Source: Propionibacteriales bacterium (GTDB lineage: Bacteria; Actinomycetota; Actinomycetes; Propionibacteriales; Nocardioidaceae). From it: 64,000 nt of DNA. The DNA lies in NCBI GenBank assembly GCA_026392465.1, contig JAPLCA010000016.1, forward strand, positions 1 through 64,000. The letters are read 5' to 3'. This document shows positions 8,471 through 17,253 of this stretch, one piece after another. The position numbers and the translations under genes were made by a program. The notes below the pieces were generated by a model. The model had not been told where the DNA came from, did no database searches, and saw only the letters and a list, made by a program, of their open reading frames with translations. How positions within the stretch are numbered: position 1 is the first letter of the stretch; every line of letters starts with the position of its first letter.

Positions 8471-8995
8471 TCAGGCGGCGAGGGCGTTGCGCAGCCGGGT
8501 GATGAAGGCGCTGGCCCGACCCTCGCCGTCACGCGGGGGGAGCGTGTCGACGGGGGCGTGGACGGCGCGGTCGCGGGCCTCGGCCACGATCCGCTCGCCC
8601 TGCCCCAGGAGGTCGGGGTGCCAGCTGGAGACCCCGGCGGAGACGGCCAGCAGGGCCTGCTCCTTCGCGAAGGCCTTCGCGAGCTCGGGGCGGTCGCGGT
8701 GGGCGTCGAGCAGGGCCCGGGCCCCGGGCATGGCGGCGGCAGCAGCGACCCAGGCCTCGACGGCGACGGTCGCGGGAGCGTCGCCCTCGAGCACCGTGCG
8801 GTCGAGCTGGCCGCTCAGCCTCTGGTACCAGGCCATCTGGACGTCGAAGAGGAGGGAGAGCTCGTCGTCGAACGCCTCACGGGCGCCGGGGGTCGCGTCG
8901 AGCAGCTGGTCGGGGGTGTCCTCGCGGCGGCGGTCGGCCAGCTGCAGGACGCCGCGGAGGGCGGACTTGCGACGGTTGTAGGCATCCCAGGTCAT
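8471..8995 (-). CDS. Conserved hypothetical protein, mostly helical
   Basis: A 174-residue protein that I do not recognise. It begins MTWDAYNRRKSALRGVLQLA and is helical and alanine-rich, with no membrane segment, signal or catalytic motif visible. The start is ATG 8995, supported by AAGGAG a short distance upstream on the coding strand; longer in-frame extensions are out-competed by that site. It is divergent from a TetR gene with a 26-nt dyad between them, so it is likely the regulator's target. Confidence 0.65.
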   Translation of the reverse strand: MTWDAYNRRKSALRGVLQLADRRREDTPDQLLDATPGAREAFDDELSLLFDVQMAWYQRLSGQLDRTVLEGDAPATVAVEAWVAAAAAMPGARALLDAHRDRPELAKAFAKEQALLAVSAGVSSWHPDLLGQGERIVAEARDRAVHAPVDTLPPRDGEGRASAFITRLRNALAA

Positions 8996-9033
8996 GGAGG
9001 TGCTCCTTTCGGGGGACCGTCGTTCGAGGGGAC

Positions 9034-9059
9034 ATACCCTCGGTACGTACTTCGAGTAT
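9034..9059. promoter_or_regulatory. Dyad in divergent promoter region, probable TetR operator
   Basis: ATACCCTCGGTACG at 9034 to TACTTCGAGTAT at 9059 is a 26-nt imperfect palindrome: the outer ATAC/GTAT and the central GTACGTAC pair exactly, and 18 of 26 positions are symmetric. It sits between the starts of the gene at 8995 and the TetR gene at 9132. The operator role is inferred. Confidence 0.55.
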
Positions 9060-9131
9060 GTTGTGTCTGCGCAGGTCAGGCAACCTGGCGCGCTGTGAGG
9101 CTCACCACCACGCCTGCGTAGGATGGGCGCC

Positions 9132-9800
9132 ATGACCAGTCCCGCGAAGGTGCAGAAGAAGGTGCTCCGCGCCGCCCGCAGCACGACCCGCCGGACCGGG
9201 TACTCCTCGAGCACCAAGCGGGCGCTCCTGGAGAACGCGACGCAGCTGTTCGCCGCGCACGGCTACGCAGGCACCTCGCTCGACGAGGTCGTCGCGGCCG
9301 CGCGAGTCACGAAGGGCGCGCTCTACCACCACTTCCCGAGCAAGCTCGCGCTCTTCGAGAGCGTCTTCGACCGGCTCCAGGAGAAGGCGACGCGCGAGAT
9401 CGAGAAGCGGATCGACACCGCCGACGACCCGTGGGAGCGGGCGCAGATCGGCCTCGAGGGCTTCCTCGAGGTGTGCCGGGAGCCGCAGTTCCGTCGCATC
9501 TGCCTGCAGGAGGGCCCGGTCGCCCTCGGGCACGAGCGCTGGGCCGTCGCCGAGCGCGCCGCGTCGTACGGGATCGTCAAGCGCACGGTCGACGCGCTGC
9601 TCGACGACCTCGGCGGCGCGAACGAGCTGAGCGAGGCCTACGCCGCCATCTTCTTCGGCGCCATCCGCTCCAGCTCGGAGTACGTGGCGGACGCTGACGA
9701 CGCGGAGCAGGCCTCGGCGGAGGTGCTCGCCTCGATCAGCGGCATCCTGGCGGGCATGCGGCTCCTGCCGTCGCTCACCGACCCGCACGCCGACGCCTGA
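9132..9800 (+). CDS. TetR-family transcriptional regulator
   Basis: A 222-residue regulator. The HTH is in GTSLDEVVAAARVTKGALYH (residues 48-67), followed by HFPSKLALFESVF, the classical TetR helix 4 pattern. It has a basic N-terminal extension of about 25 residues before the first helix. ATG 9132 (MTSPAK) is preferred over ATG 9123 because AGGA at 9119-9122 is well spaced only for the former. It is divergent from the hypothetical gene at 8995, and the dyad at 9034-9059 is the likely operator. The ligand is unknown. Confidence 0.85.
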   Translation: MTSPAKVQKKVLRAARSTTRRTGYSSSTKRALLENATQLFAAHGYAGTSLDEVVAAARVTKGALYHHFPSKLALFESVFDRLQEKATREIEKRIDTADDPWERAQIGLEGFLEVCREPQFRRICLQEGPVALGHERWAVAERAASYGIVKRTVDALLDDLGGANELSEAYAAIFFGAIRSSSEYVADADDAEQASAEVLASISGILAGMRLLPSLTDPHADA

Positions 9801-9836
9801 CCCCTCGGTCAGCCTCTCTCGGCCAGCTACCCCCGC

Positions 9837-10877
9837 TCAGCGCAGCGACACCGCGCCGGCGCCCTTCGGGACGAGCTCGATCCACGTCTTGCCGGGGTCG
9901 ATCGTGAGGGGCTTGCCGTCCTTCGTCGTGAACGACAGGGTCGAGCGGTTCACCTTCTTGCGCCAGGTGGTCTCGACCGCACCGTCGGCGGTCAGCACCA
10001 CGGCGCGGCCCGAGCCCTTCATCCGCGTCTCCGGCACGGGGTTGCCCGCCGGGTCGGTGTAGCCGGCGTCGCCGACGTCGGCGAACATCACGACGAGGGT
10101 GTCGGCGCGGAACTCGCGGGAGGCGTGGCCGTTGGTGCGCACCCAGTGGCCCCTCGAGAGCTTCCACTGCGTCGTCGAGCTGCCCGAGAAGCGCACGGAG
10201 GCGCGTGTGACCCGGCGGGGCTTCGCCTGCGCGGACGGGGAGGCCGACGCCGACGGTGACGCCTCGGTGCCGCGCGCGGGGGTCCAGTCGAGGTACGGGC
10301 CCGGGATCGTGCTGGGCTTCGCCCGCTTGAGCCGCTGGAGGTCCACGAGCCGGTTGTAGGGGCGCACCTTGGCCGAGTCGCTGCTGAACCCGGGGGCGCC
10401 CTCGTCCTCGGAGAACACCTTCAGACCGGCCTTCTTGACCAGGCCGTACGTGCCGGACGCCCCGCCCGAGGCGACGATCTGTCCGCCGACCGGGGAGGCG
10501 ATGCCGATGTCGGTCGCGCGCATGGAGCGCACGTGGCCCACCGTGCGCGGCAGCGTCGAGTAGTAGAGCGCCGCGAGGCGGGTCAGGCCGCCCTCGACGA
10601 GCTCCTCGACGACGAGGTCGGCCTGGTCGAGCCCGACCTGCGGCGCGCCCGCGTCGGTGTTCTCGATCTTGACGAGGAACACCGGGTTCTTCGGCCGCCC
10701 GTCGCGCAGGACCTCACCGGTGAGCGGCGACGTCTCGACGATCGTGCCGGCGGTGCCCTTCGACGGCTCGGGGGTGGCCTTGGTCTCCTGGTCCGAGGAG
10801 CACGCGGACAGCAGGAGCCCGAGAGCCACGAGCGGGGCGACGACGGGGGCCAAGGCGGCGAGGCGATGCTTCGTCAT
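9837..10877 (-). CDS. DUF3048 domain lipoprotein (YerB-like)
   Basis: A 346-residue lipoprotein: MTKHRLAALAPVV, a hydrophobic stretch and the lipobox LLSACSS give an N-terminal Cys anchor. The body matches DUF3048 (YerB): SPLTGEVLRDGRPKNPVFLV, then PQVGLDQADLVVEELVEGGLTR and a RSMRATDI region, and a C-terminal half with NPVPETRMKGSG. A Ser/Ala/Pro-rich linker (ASPSASASPSAQAK) separates the two halves. ATG 10877 is preferred (GGTGGA just upstream); ATG 10889 is possible. It is divergent from lhr. Function is unknown, and the location is the outer face of the cytoplasmic membrane. Confidence 0.85.
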   Translation of the reverse strand: MTKHRLAALAPVVAPLVALGLLLSACSSDQETKATPEPSKGTAGTIVETSPLTGEVLRDGRPKNPVFLVKIENTDAGAPQVGLDQADLVVEELVEGGLTRLAALYYSTLPRTVGHVRSMRATDIGIASPVGGQIVASGGASGTYGLVKKAGLKVFSEDEGAPGFSSDSAKVRPYNRLVDLQRLKRAKPSTIPGPYLDWTPARGTEASPSASASPSAQAKPRRVTRASVRFSGSSTTQWKLSRGHWVRTNGHASREFRADTLVVMFADVGDAGYTDPAGNPVPETRMKGSGRAVVLTADGAVETTWRKKVNRSTLSFTTKDGKPLTIDPGKTWIELVPKGAGAVSLR

Positions 10878-10967
10878 GACGTCCACCATGCCTGACGAGC
10901 GGCTCCCGGCGTCGGACCCTGCGCTGGACGACGGGCAGGTGTCGGCACCGGCTGACACGATGGGGCC

Positions 10968-13900
10968 GTGCCCGATGCCTCACCCTCCGACGACCGCGCC
11001 GACGCGCCGTCGAGCCGGCTGGTCGACGACCCGTTGAGCACGGTCGCGCCGGCCACGCGGGAGTGGTTCGAGGGCGCCTTCAGCGCACCCACCCCGGCGC
11101 AGGCCGAGGCGTGGGCGGCGATCGCCGAGCGACGTCATGTGCTCGTGGTGGCGCCCACGGGCTCCGGCAAGACCCTCGCCGCGTTCCTGTCCGCCATCGA
11201 CCGGTTGCTGCACGAGCCGACCCCGGAGAAGGAGCGTCGCACCCGCGTCCTCTACATCTCCCCGCTCAAGGCGCTCGCGGTCGACGTCGAGCGGAACCTG
11301 CGCTCGCCACTGGTCGGCATCACCCAGGTGGCGGCCCGCCGCGGCGACACGTTCTCCGACGTGCGGGTCGGCGTGCGCTCGGGCGACACGTCGGCGCGCG
11401 ACCGTCGCGCGCTCGTCACCAGCCCGCCCGACATCCTCATCACCACGCCCGAGTCGTTGTTCCTCATGCTCACCTCGGCGGCTCGCGACACGCTGCGTGG
11501 CGTCGACACGGTGATCGTCGACGAGATCCACGCGGTCGCGGGTACCAAGCGCGGCGCGCACCTGGCGCTCTCGATGGAGCGCCTCGACGACCTGCTCGAC
11601 GCGCCCGCACGTCGGGTCGGGCTGAGCGCCACGGTCAGCCCGCACGACGAGGTGGCCCGCTTCCTCGGCGGTCGCGCGCCGGTGCACGTCGTCGCGCCGC
11701 CGTCGCCGTCGCGCCTCGAGCTCGACGTCGTCGTCCCGCTGGACGACATGACCGAGCTCTCCCGGCCGCCCTCGGCACGCGGCGCGCAGGAGGCCGAGGT
11801 CGTGCGCGACGAGGGGTCGGCCGCGCGCTCGATCAGCGACCCGCTCGCCGACGACAACGGCGGCAGCATCTGGCCCTTCATCGAGCACGACGTCGTCGAG
11901 CGGATCCTCCAGGTGCGCTCCACGATCGTCTTCTGCAACTCCCGCGGCCAGGCGGAACGGCTCACCGCGCACCTGAACGAGCAGTGGGCCGACCGCGAGG
12001 CCCGCGCGGAGCCGGAGGCGACGAGCACCCTGCCGCCGAGCCGGGTGTCGGGCGTGAGCGGCACGGCGTCGGGCCGCGGCGACGCGCAGGAGGTCGGTGC
12101 GCTCGCGCGTGCCCACCACGGGTCGGTCAGCAAGGAGCAGCGCGCGCTCATCGAGGACGACCTCAAGTCGGGCCGGTTGCGCTGCGTCGTCGCCACGTCG
12201 AGCCTCGAGCTCGGCATCGACATGGGCGCCGTCGACCTCGTCGTGCAGATGTCCACGCCCCCGTCGGTCGCGAGCGGTCTGCAGCGCGTCGGTCGCGCCG
12301 GCCACCAGGTCGGCGAGGTCTCGCGCGGACTGGTGTACCCGACCACCCGCCACGACCTCGTGGGAGCGGCGGTCACGGCCGAGCGGATGCGCGCCGGCGC
12401 CATCGAGCGGCTCGCGGTGCCCGCGAACCCGCTCGACGTGCTGGCCCAGCAGACCGTCGCAGCCTGCGCGCTGGAGCCGGTCGAGGTCGAGGCGTGGTTC
12501 GACGTCGTCCGTCGGTCGGCGCCGTTCGCCGCGCTCCCCCGCTCCGCCTACGAGGCCACGCTCGACCTCCTGGCCGGCCGGTACCCGTCGGACCGGTTCG
12601 CCGAGCTGCGACCACGTCTCGTGTGGGACCGCGACGCGGGCACCATCGTGGGGCGACCCGGCGCGCAGCGGCTGGCCGTCACGAGCGGCGGCACCATCCC
12701 AGACCGCGGGCTGTTCGCCGTGGTGCTGGCCGACGGTGTCGACGAGGGACCGTCCAAGCGGGTCGGCGAGCTCGACGAGGAGATGGTCTACGAGTCCCGC
12801 GTCGGCGACGTGTTCGCCCTCGGGGCCACCAGCTGGCGCATCCAGGAGATCACGCACGACCGGGTCGTCGTGACCCCGGCGTTCGGCGAGCCCGCCCGGC
12901 TGCCGTTCTGGCGGGGCGACGCCGCGGGCCGTCCGGCCGAGCTGGGCGAGGCGATCGGCGCGTTCCTGCGTCGGGTCACCGAGGGCCACGTCCCCGAGCA
13001 CCTCGACGAGCGAGCCCGGTTCAACCTCATGGCCTTCCTCGACGAGCAGCGCGAGGCCATGAGCACGCTGCCGACCGACCGGACGCTGGTCGTCGAGCGC
13101 TTCCACGACGAGCTCGGCGACTGGCGGGTCGTGCTGCACTCCCCCTACGGACGGCGCGTGCACGCGCCGTGGGCGCTGGTCGTCGCGGCGCGCGTGCTGG
13201 AGCGGTACGGCGTCGACGGCTCGGTGGTGGCCACCGACGACGGCATCGTCGCGCGCATCCCCGACACCTCCTCCCCGTGGGCGCCCGATGACGCGGCCGA
13301 CCAGGACAGCGCTGCCGGCGTGCCGGGGGCCGACCTGTTCACCCTCGACGTCGACGACCTCGAGCGCGTCGTCACGGCGGAGGTCGGCGGGTCGGCGCTG
13401 TTCGCGTCGCGGTTCCGCGAGTGCGCGGCCCGTGCGCTCCTGCTCCCCCGCCGCAACCCCGGGGCCCGGGCCCCGTTGTGGCAGCAGCGTCAGCGCGCGG
13501 CGCAGCTGCTCGACGTCGCACGCGAGCACGCCGACTTCCCGATCCTGCTCGAGACGGCGCGCGAGTGCCTGCAGGACGTGTACGACCTTCCTGCCCTCAC
13601 GACCCTGGCCGAGCGGGTGGCGCAGCAGGACGTGCGCATCGTCGAGGTCGAGACGTCCACGGCGTCGCCGTTCGCCCGCACGCTGCTGTTCGGCTACGTG
13701 GCCACGTTCCTCTACGAGGGCGACACACCGCTGGCCGAGCGCCGTGCGGCCGCGCTGTCGCTCGACCCGACGCTGCTGTCGGAGCTGCTGGGCCGTGCCG
13801 AGCTGCGCGAGCTGCTCGACCCGGAGGTGCTGGAGCGCACGGAGGCCGAGCTGCAGCGGCTGGCCGAGGACCGTCGGCTGCGCGGGGTCGAGGGCGCCGC

Positions 13901-15752
13901 CGACCTGCTGCGGCTGCTGGGCCCGCTCACCACCGACGAGGTCGACGCGCGCCTCGTCGACGACGCCGTCCCGGCGCTCAAGGAGCTGCAGGACGCCCGT
14001 CGCGTCGTGGAGCTGCCGGTCGCCGGTGAGCCGCGCTGGGTGGTCGTCGAGGACGCGGGCCGGCTGCGCGACGCGCTCGGGGTCGTGGTGCCGCTCGGCA
14101 TCCCGGACGCCCTCCTGCAGCCGGTGGCCGATCCCCTCGGTGACCTCCTCTCCCGCTACGCCCGCACCCACGGCCCGTTCACGGCCGACGAGGCGGCGGC
14201 CCGGTTCGGTCTCGGCCGCGCCGTCGTGCTCGACGTGCTGCGCCGGCTCACCCGCGACGACCGGCTCGTCGAGGGCGAGTTCCGGCCGGGCGCCGCGGGC
14301 ACCGAGCACGTCGACACCGACGTCCTGCGGCGGCTGCGCAGCCGCTCCCTCGCCGCCGCGCGGCAGCAGATCGAGCCGGTCGAGCCACGCACCTTCGCCC
14401 GCTTCCTGCCGTCGTGGCAGGAGGTCGGCGGGTCGCTGCGCGGCCTCGACGGCGTGCTCACGGTCGTCGACCAGCTGGCCGGGGTCCCGCTGCCGGCGTC
14501 GGCCTGGGAGTCCCTGGTGCTGCCCTCCCGGGTCCGCGACTACTCCCCCGCGCAGCTCGACGAGCTGCTCGGCGCGGGCGAGGTCGTGTGGACCGGGGCG
14601 GGCACGCTCGCCGGCAGCGACGGCTGGGTGCAGCTGCACCCGGCCGACCTCGTGCTGCCCGCCCGCCGCGACCCGGTCGAGCCGGACGAGCTCGGCCTGC
14701 GCCTGCTGTCGCTCCTCGAGGACGGTGGGGCGTACCTCTTCCGCCAGCTCACCCAGGGGCTGGCCACGGACGGCGGCAAGCCCGTCTCCGACGACGCCGC
14801 GGTGGAGGCGCTGTGGCAGCTCGTCTGGTCGGGGCGGGTGGCCGGCGACTCCTACGCCCCGGTCCGCGCCCGGCTGGGCGGCCGCGGTGCGCACCGGTCA
14901 CGCGGGGGCTCCACACCGCGAGCGCGGCTGCACGCCCGGCGCGGCATGGCCGCCTCGCCTCGCGCCGCACGTCTCGGGCCCCCGGTCGCGTCGGGCCGCT
15001 GGTTCGTGGTCGAGCGTCCGGGCGACGACCCCGCCGAGCAGGCCGCCCTCCAGGTGGCACGCACCGAGGCGCTCGTCGCGCGGCACGGCGTGGTCACCCG
15101 AGGTGCGGTGGTGGCCGAGCAGACTCCCGGCGGGTTCGCCGGCGCCTACCGCGTGCTGCGCGAGCTGGAGCAGAACGGCTCGGTGCTGCGCGGGTACTAC
15201 GTCGACTCCCTCGGAGCGGCCCAGTTCGCGTCGTCGGCGACAGTCGACCGGATGCGCTCGTTCGAACGCCCCGACGACGAGCCGGCCGACGTCGACGCGG
15301 TCGTGCTCGCCGCCACCGACCCGGCCCAGCCGTTCGGCGCCGCGCTCCCCTGGCCCGCAGTCGTCGACCCGGCCGACGACCTCAAGCACCGTCCGGCCCG
15401 CAAGGCGGGTGCGCTGGTGGCCGTGCACGACGGTCGCGCGGTGCTCTACCTCGAGCGCGGCGGTCGCTCGTGCCTGGCGTTCACCGACGACGTCGACGTC
15501 CTCACCCGCGCGGCGCAGGCCGTCGCGGGCCTCGGTCGGTCGGGGCGCATCCCTCGGCTCACGGTCGAGTCGGTGAACGGCCGCCCGGCCGGCACCACAC
15601 CCACCGGTGAGGCGCTGCTCGCAGCCGGGTTCGACCGACACCCCAAGGGCCTGCGGCTCGACCTGCGCCGCGGCAGCGACACCGCCTCGCGGTCCGGCAC
15701 CAGCCGCTCCGGGCCAGGCCGGCCCCCGGCAGGACGGTCGACCCATGCCTGA
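10968..15752 (+). CDS. lhr: Lhr-type ATP-dependent DNA helicase
   Basis: A 1594-residue SF2 helicase of the long bacterial Lhr type (3'-5' translocation linked to DNA repair in mycobacteria). Walker A is APTGSGKT (residues 62-69), motif II is DEIH (185-188), SATV marks motif III, and the second RecA domain has FCNSRGQAERL, TSSLELGIDMGAVDLV and QRVGRAGHQ. About 1000 residues follow with the winged-helix, beta-barrel and C-terminal modules of Lhr; the length is as expected. The start is GTG 10968. It overlaps the DNA glycosylase gene by 8 bases, so repair genes are coupled. Long antisense ORFs over it are codon-bias shadows. Confidence 0.95.
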   Translation: MPDASPSDDRADAPSSRLVDDPLSTVAPATREWFEGAFSAPTPAQAEAWAAIAERRHVLVVAPTGSGKTLAAFLSAIDRLLHEPTPEKERRTRVLYISPLKALAVDVERNLRSPLVGITQVAARRGDTFSDVRVGVRSGDTSARDRRALVTSPPDILITTPESLFLMLTSAARDTLRGVDTVIVDEIHAVAGTKRGAHLALSMERLDDLLDAPARRVGLSATVSPHDEVARFLGGRAPVHVVAPPSPSRLELDVVVPLDDMTELSRPPSARGAQEAEVVRDEGSAARSISDPLADDNGGSIWPFIEHDVVERILQVRSTIVFCNSRGQAERLTAHLNEQWADREARAEPEATSTLPPSRVSGVSGTASGRGDAQEVGALARAHHGSVSKEQRALIEDDLKSGRLRCVVATSSLELGIDMGAVDLVVQMSTPPSVASGLQRVGRAGHQVGEVSRGLVYPTTRHDLVGAAVTAERMRAGAIERLAVPANPLDVLAQQTVAACALEPVEVEAWFDVVRRSAPFAALPRSAYEATLDLLAGRYPSDRFAELRPRLVWDRDAGTIVGRPGAQRLAVTSGGTIPDRGLFAVVLADGVDEGPSKRVGELDEEMVYESRVGDVFALGATSWRIQEITHDRVVVTPAFGEPARLPFWRGDAAGRPAELGEAIGAFLRRVTEGHVPEHLDERARFNLMAFLDEQREAMSTLPTDRTLVVERFHDELGDWRVVLHSPYGRRVHAPWALVVAARVLERYGVDGSVVATDDGIVARIPDTSSPWAPDDAADQDSAAGVPGADLFTLDVDDLERVVTAEVGGSALFASRFRECAARALLLPRRNPGARAPLWQQRQRAAQLLDVAREHADFPILLETARECLQDVYDLPALTTLAERVAQQDVRIVEVETSTASPFARTLLFGYVATFLYEGDTPLAERRAAALSLDPTLLSELLGRAELRELLDPEVLERTEAELQRLAEDRRLRGVEGAADLLRLLGPLTTDEVDARLVDDAVPALKELQDARRVVELPVAGEPRWVVVEDAGRLRDALGVVVPLGIPDALLQPVADPLGDLLSRYARTHGPFTADEAAARFGLGRAVVLDVLRRLTRDDRLVEGEFRPGAAGTEHVDTDVLRRLRSRSLAAARQQIEPVEPRTFARFLPSWQEVGGSLRGLDGVLTVVDQLAGVPLPASAWESLVLPSRVRDYSPAQLDELLGAGEVVWTGAGTLAGSDGWVQLHPADLVLPARRDPVEPDELGLRLLSLLEDGGAYLFRQLTQGLATDGGKPVSDDAAVEALWQLVWSGRVAGDSYAPVRARLGGRGAHRSRGGSTPRARLHARRGMAASPRAARLGPPVASGRWFVVERPGDDPAEQAALQVARTEALVARHGVVTRGAVVAEQTPGGFAGAYRVLRELEQNGSVLRGYYVDSLGAAQFASSATVDRMRSFERPDDEPADVDAVVLAATDPAQPFGAALPWPAVVDPADDLKHRPARKAGALVAVHDGRAVLYLERGGRSCLAFTDDVDVLTRAAQAVAGLGRSGRIPRLTVESVNGRPAGTTPTGEALLAAGFDRHPKGLRLDLRRGSDTASRSGTSRSGPGRPPAGRSTHA

Positions 15753-16524
15753 AGGTGACACCGTCTGGCGGACGGCGCACCACCTGCGCGAGGTGCTGGA
15801 AGGCCGCGAGCTGGTCCGGTCCGACGTGCGGGTGCCGCAGTGGGCGACGCTCGACCTCTCCGGCCGCACCGTCGACGAGGTGCTGAGCCGCGGCAAGCAC
15901 CTGCTGATCCGGGTGGGTGACGCGTCGATCCACTCGCACCTGAAGATGGAGGGGGCGTGGCACGTGCTGCGCCGGGGCAGCCGGTGGCGTCGTCCGGCGC
16001 ACACGGCGCGGATCGTGCTCGAGACCGAGCAGCACCAGGCGATCGGGTTCCAGCTGGGACTGCTCGAGATCCTCAGGCGCGAGAACGACGACGACGCGCT
16101 CGCCTACCTGGGTCCCGACCTCCTGGGCCCCGACTGGGACCTCGCCGAGGCGACCCGGCGGGTCGAGTCCGACCCGGACCGGCCGATCTTCGTGGCGCTG
16201 CTCGACCAGCGGAACCTGGCCGGGCTGGGCAACGAGTACGTCAACGAGCTGCTGTTCCTGTCGGGGCTGCTGCCGACGCGTCGGGTGGGCGACGTGCCCG
16301 ACGTCGCGCGGGTGGTCGAGCGCGGGCACCGGCTGCTCGACGTCAACAAGGCGCGGGTGGAGCGGACGTTCACCGGCAGCACGCGGCAGGGTGAGGAACG
16401 CTGGGTCTACCGCCGCGAGCACGCGCGGTGTCGGCGCTGCGGCACCCCGTTGCGCGAGGGCGAGCTCGGCGACCAGCCGGGCCGGGAGCGGATCACCTTC
16501 TGGTGTCCGCACTGCCAGACGTGA
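15745..16524 (+). CDS. nei: Fpg/Nei-family DNA glycosylase (endonuclease VIII-like)
   Basis: A 259-residue bifunctional glycosylase/AP lyase for oxidised bases. It begins PEGDT after the initiator Met (catalytic Pro and Glu), has the conserved SRGKHLLI lysine, and LDQRNLAGLGNEYVNELL of the H2TH domain. It ends with a zinc finger, RCRRCG...FWCPHC. PEGDT fits the Nei branch better than Fpg (usually PELPE). ATG 15745 lies within the 3' end of lhr (8-base overlap). Its last 32 bases overlap the 3' end of the convergent membrane-protein gene. Confidence 0.93.
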   Translation: MPEGDTVWRTAHHLREVLEGRELVRSDVRVPQWATLDLSGRTVDEVLSRGKHLLIRVGDASIHSHLKMEGAWHVLRRGSRWRRPAHTARIVLETEQHQAIGFQLGLLEILRRENDDDALAYLGPDLLGPDWDLAEATRRVESDPDRPIFVALLDQRNLAGLGNEYVNELLFLSGLLPTRRVGDVPDVARVVERGHRLLDVNKARVERTFTGSTRQGEERWVYRREHARCRRCGTPLREGELGDQPGRERITFWCPHCQT

Positions 16525-17137
16525 GGCCGCCCGCGGTGCGCAGCAGCAGGGCCGCGAGCCAGCCCCAGGCCACGACGAACGCGATGCGCTGCCAGAGACC
16601 GGGTGCGGGCAGCGTGTGCTGGTCGGCGAGCGAGTAGGCCAGCGACGCCCACAGGGACACCACGGCGGCCACGAAGGCGCCCTTCGCCCGCGGCGCGGTC
16701 GTCTCGGCGCGCCGCCAGCGCGCAGCCTGGACGATCATGGCTGCGGGAAGCACCGTCGACGCCACGAGCAGCGCGAGCTCGCCGACCGCTGCCGAGGCAG
16801 GGGTCACGACGTTGATGGCCCGCTCGCCGAGCGCCGTCGAGTAGGTCGGGGTCGTGAAGGCGAACACGACGAGGGCGGCGCCGTGCACGCCGAGCAGCAC
16901 AGCCACGGCTCGACGCCGATGCTCGGGGTCCAGCGCGTGCCCGAGGGGACGCGCCGCCAGCACGAGGAGCAGCCCCGTCGCAGCGAAGACGCACCGCACG
17001 ACCGGCCCGAGGCCGCCGAGCAGCATGTAGTGGATCGGCTCCTCGAAGAACCGCGTGAGGTCCACGAGGAGCAGCACGAGCGAGAGGAGCAGCAGCGCGC
17101 CCCCGGCGGCCCGCAGGGTCAGCTGGTCGATGCGCAC
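16493..17137 (-). CDS. Multi-pass membrane protein of unknown function
   Basis: A 214-residue protein with about six hydrophobic segments (AAGGALLLLSLVLLLVDL, CVFAATGLLLVLAA, AVLLGVHGAALVVFAF, ELALLVASTVLPAAMIV, GAFVAAVVSLWASLAY, IAFVVAWGWLAALLL). No transporter or enzyme motif is recognised. GTG 17137 (RIDQLTL) is the start used. Its 3' end overlaps that of nei by 32 bases, so the two genes are convergent. An integral cytoplasmic-membrane location is clear; the role is unknown. Confidence 0.72.
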   Translation of the reverse strand: MRIDQLTLRAAGGALLLLSLVLLLVDLTRFFEEPIHYMLLGGLGPVVRCVFAATGLLLVLAARPLGHALDPEHRRRAVAVLLGVHGAALVVFAFTTPTYSTALGERAINVVTPASAAVGELALLVASTVLPAAMIVQAARWRRAETTAPRAKGAFVAAVVSLWASLAYSLADQHTLPAPGLWQRIAFVVAWGWLAALLLRTAGGLTSGSADTRR

Positions 17138-17170
17138 CGGCCCACCCTAGTCGTCCCCGGTCCCACCGCC

Positions 17171-17245
17171 CCCACCCCGCTGAGCGTGACGTTTGCGGGC
17201 CAGGACACGACGATCCGGCCCGGAAACGTCACGCTCAGGGGTGGG
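17171..17245. terminator. Long hairpin between two genes
   Basis: CCCACCCC-GC-TGAGCGTGACGTTT and the following GCGGGCC (17171-17201) pair with GGCCCG-GAAACGTCACGCTCA and GGGGTGGG (17217-17245), leaving a 15-nt loop. It lies immediately downstream of the monooxygenase gene (reverse strand, stop 17254) and just upstream of the membrane-protein start, so it most likely terminates the monooxygenase transcript. Confidence 0.75.
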
Positions 17246-17253
17246 AGGGAGGG

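Noticed and set aside
10980-14894. 1304-codon open frame on the minus strand over lhr
   Set aside because: It lies entirely antisense to a fully recognisable Lhr helicase; its translation is Arg/Gly/Val-rich with no domain. Long antisense frames are expected in high-GC sequence with strong third-base bias.
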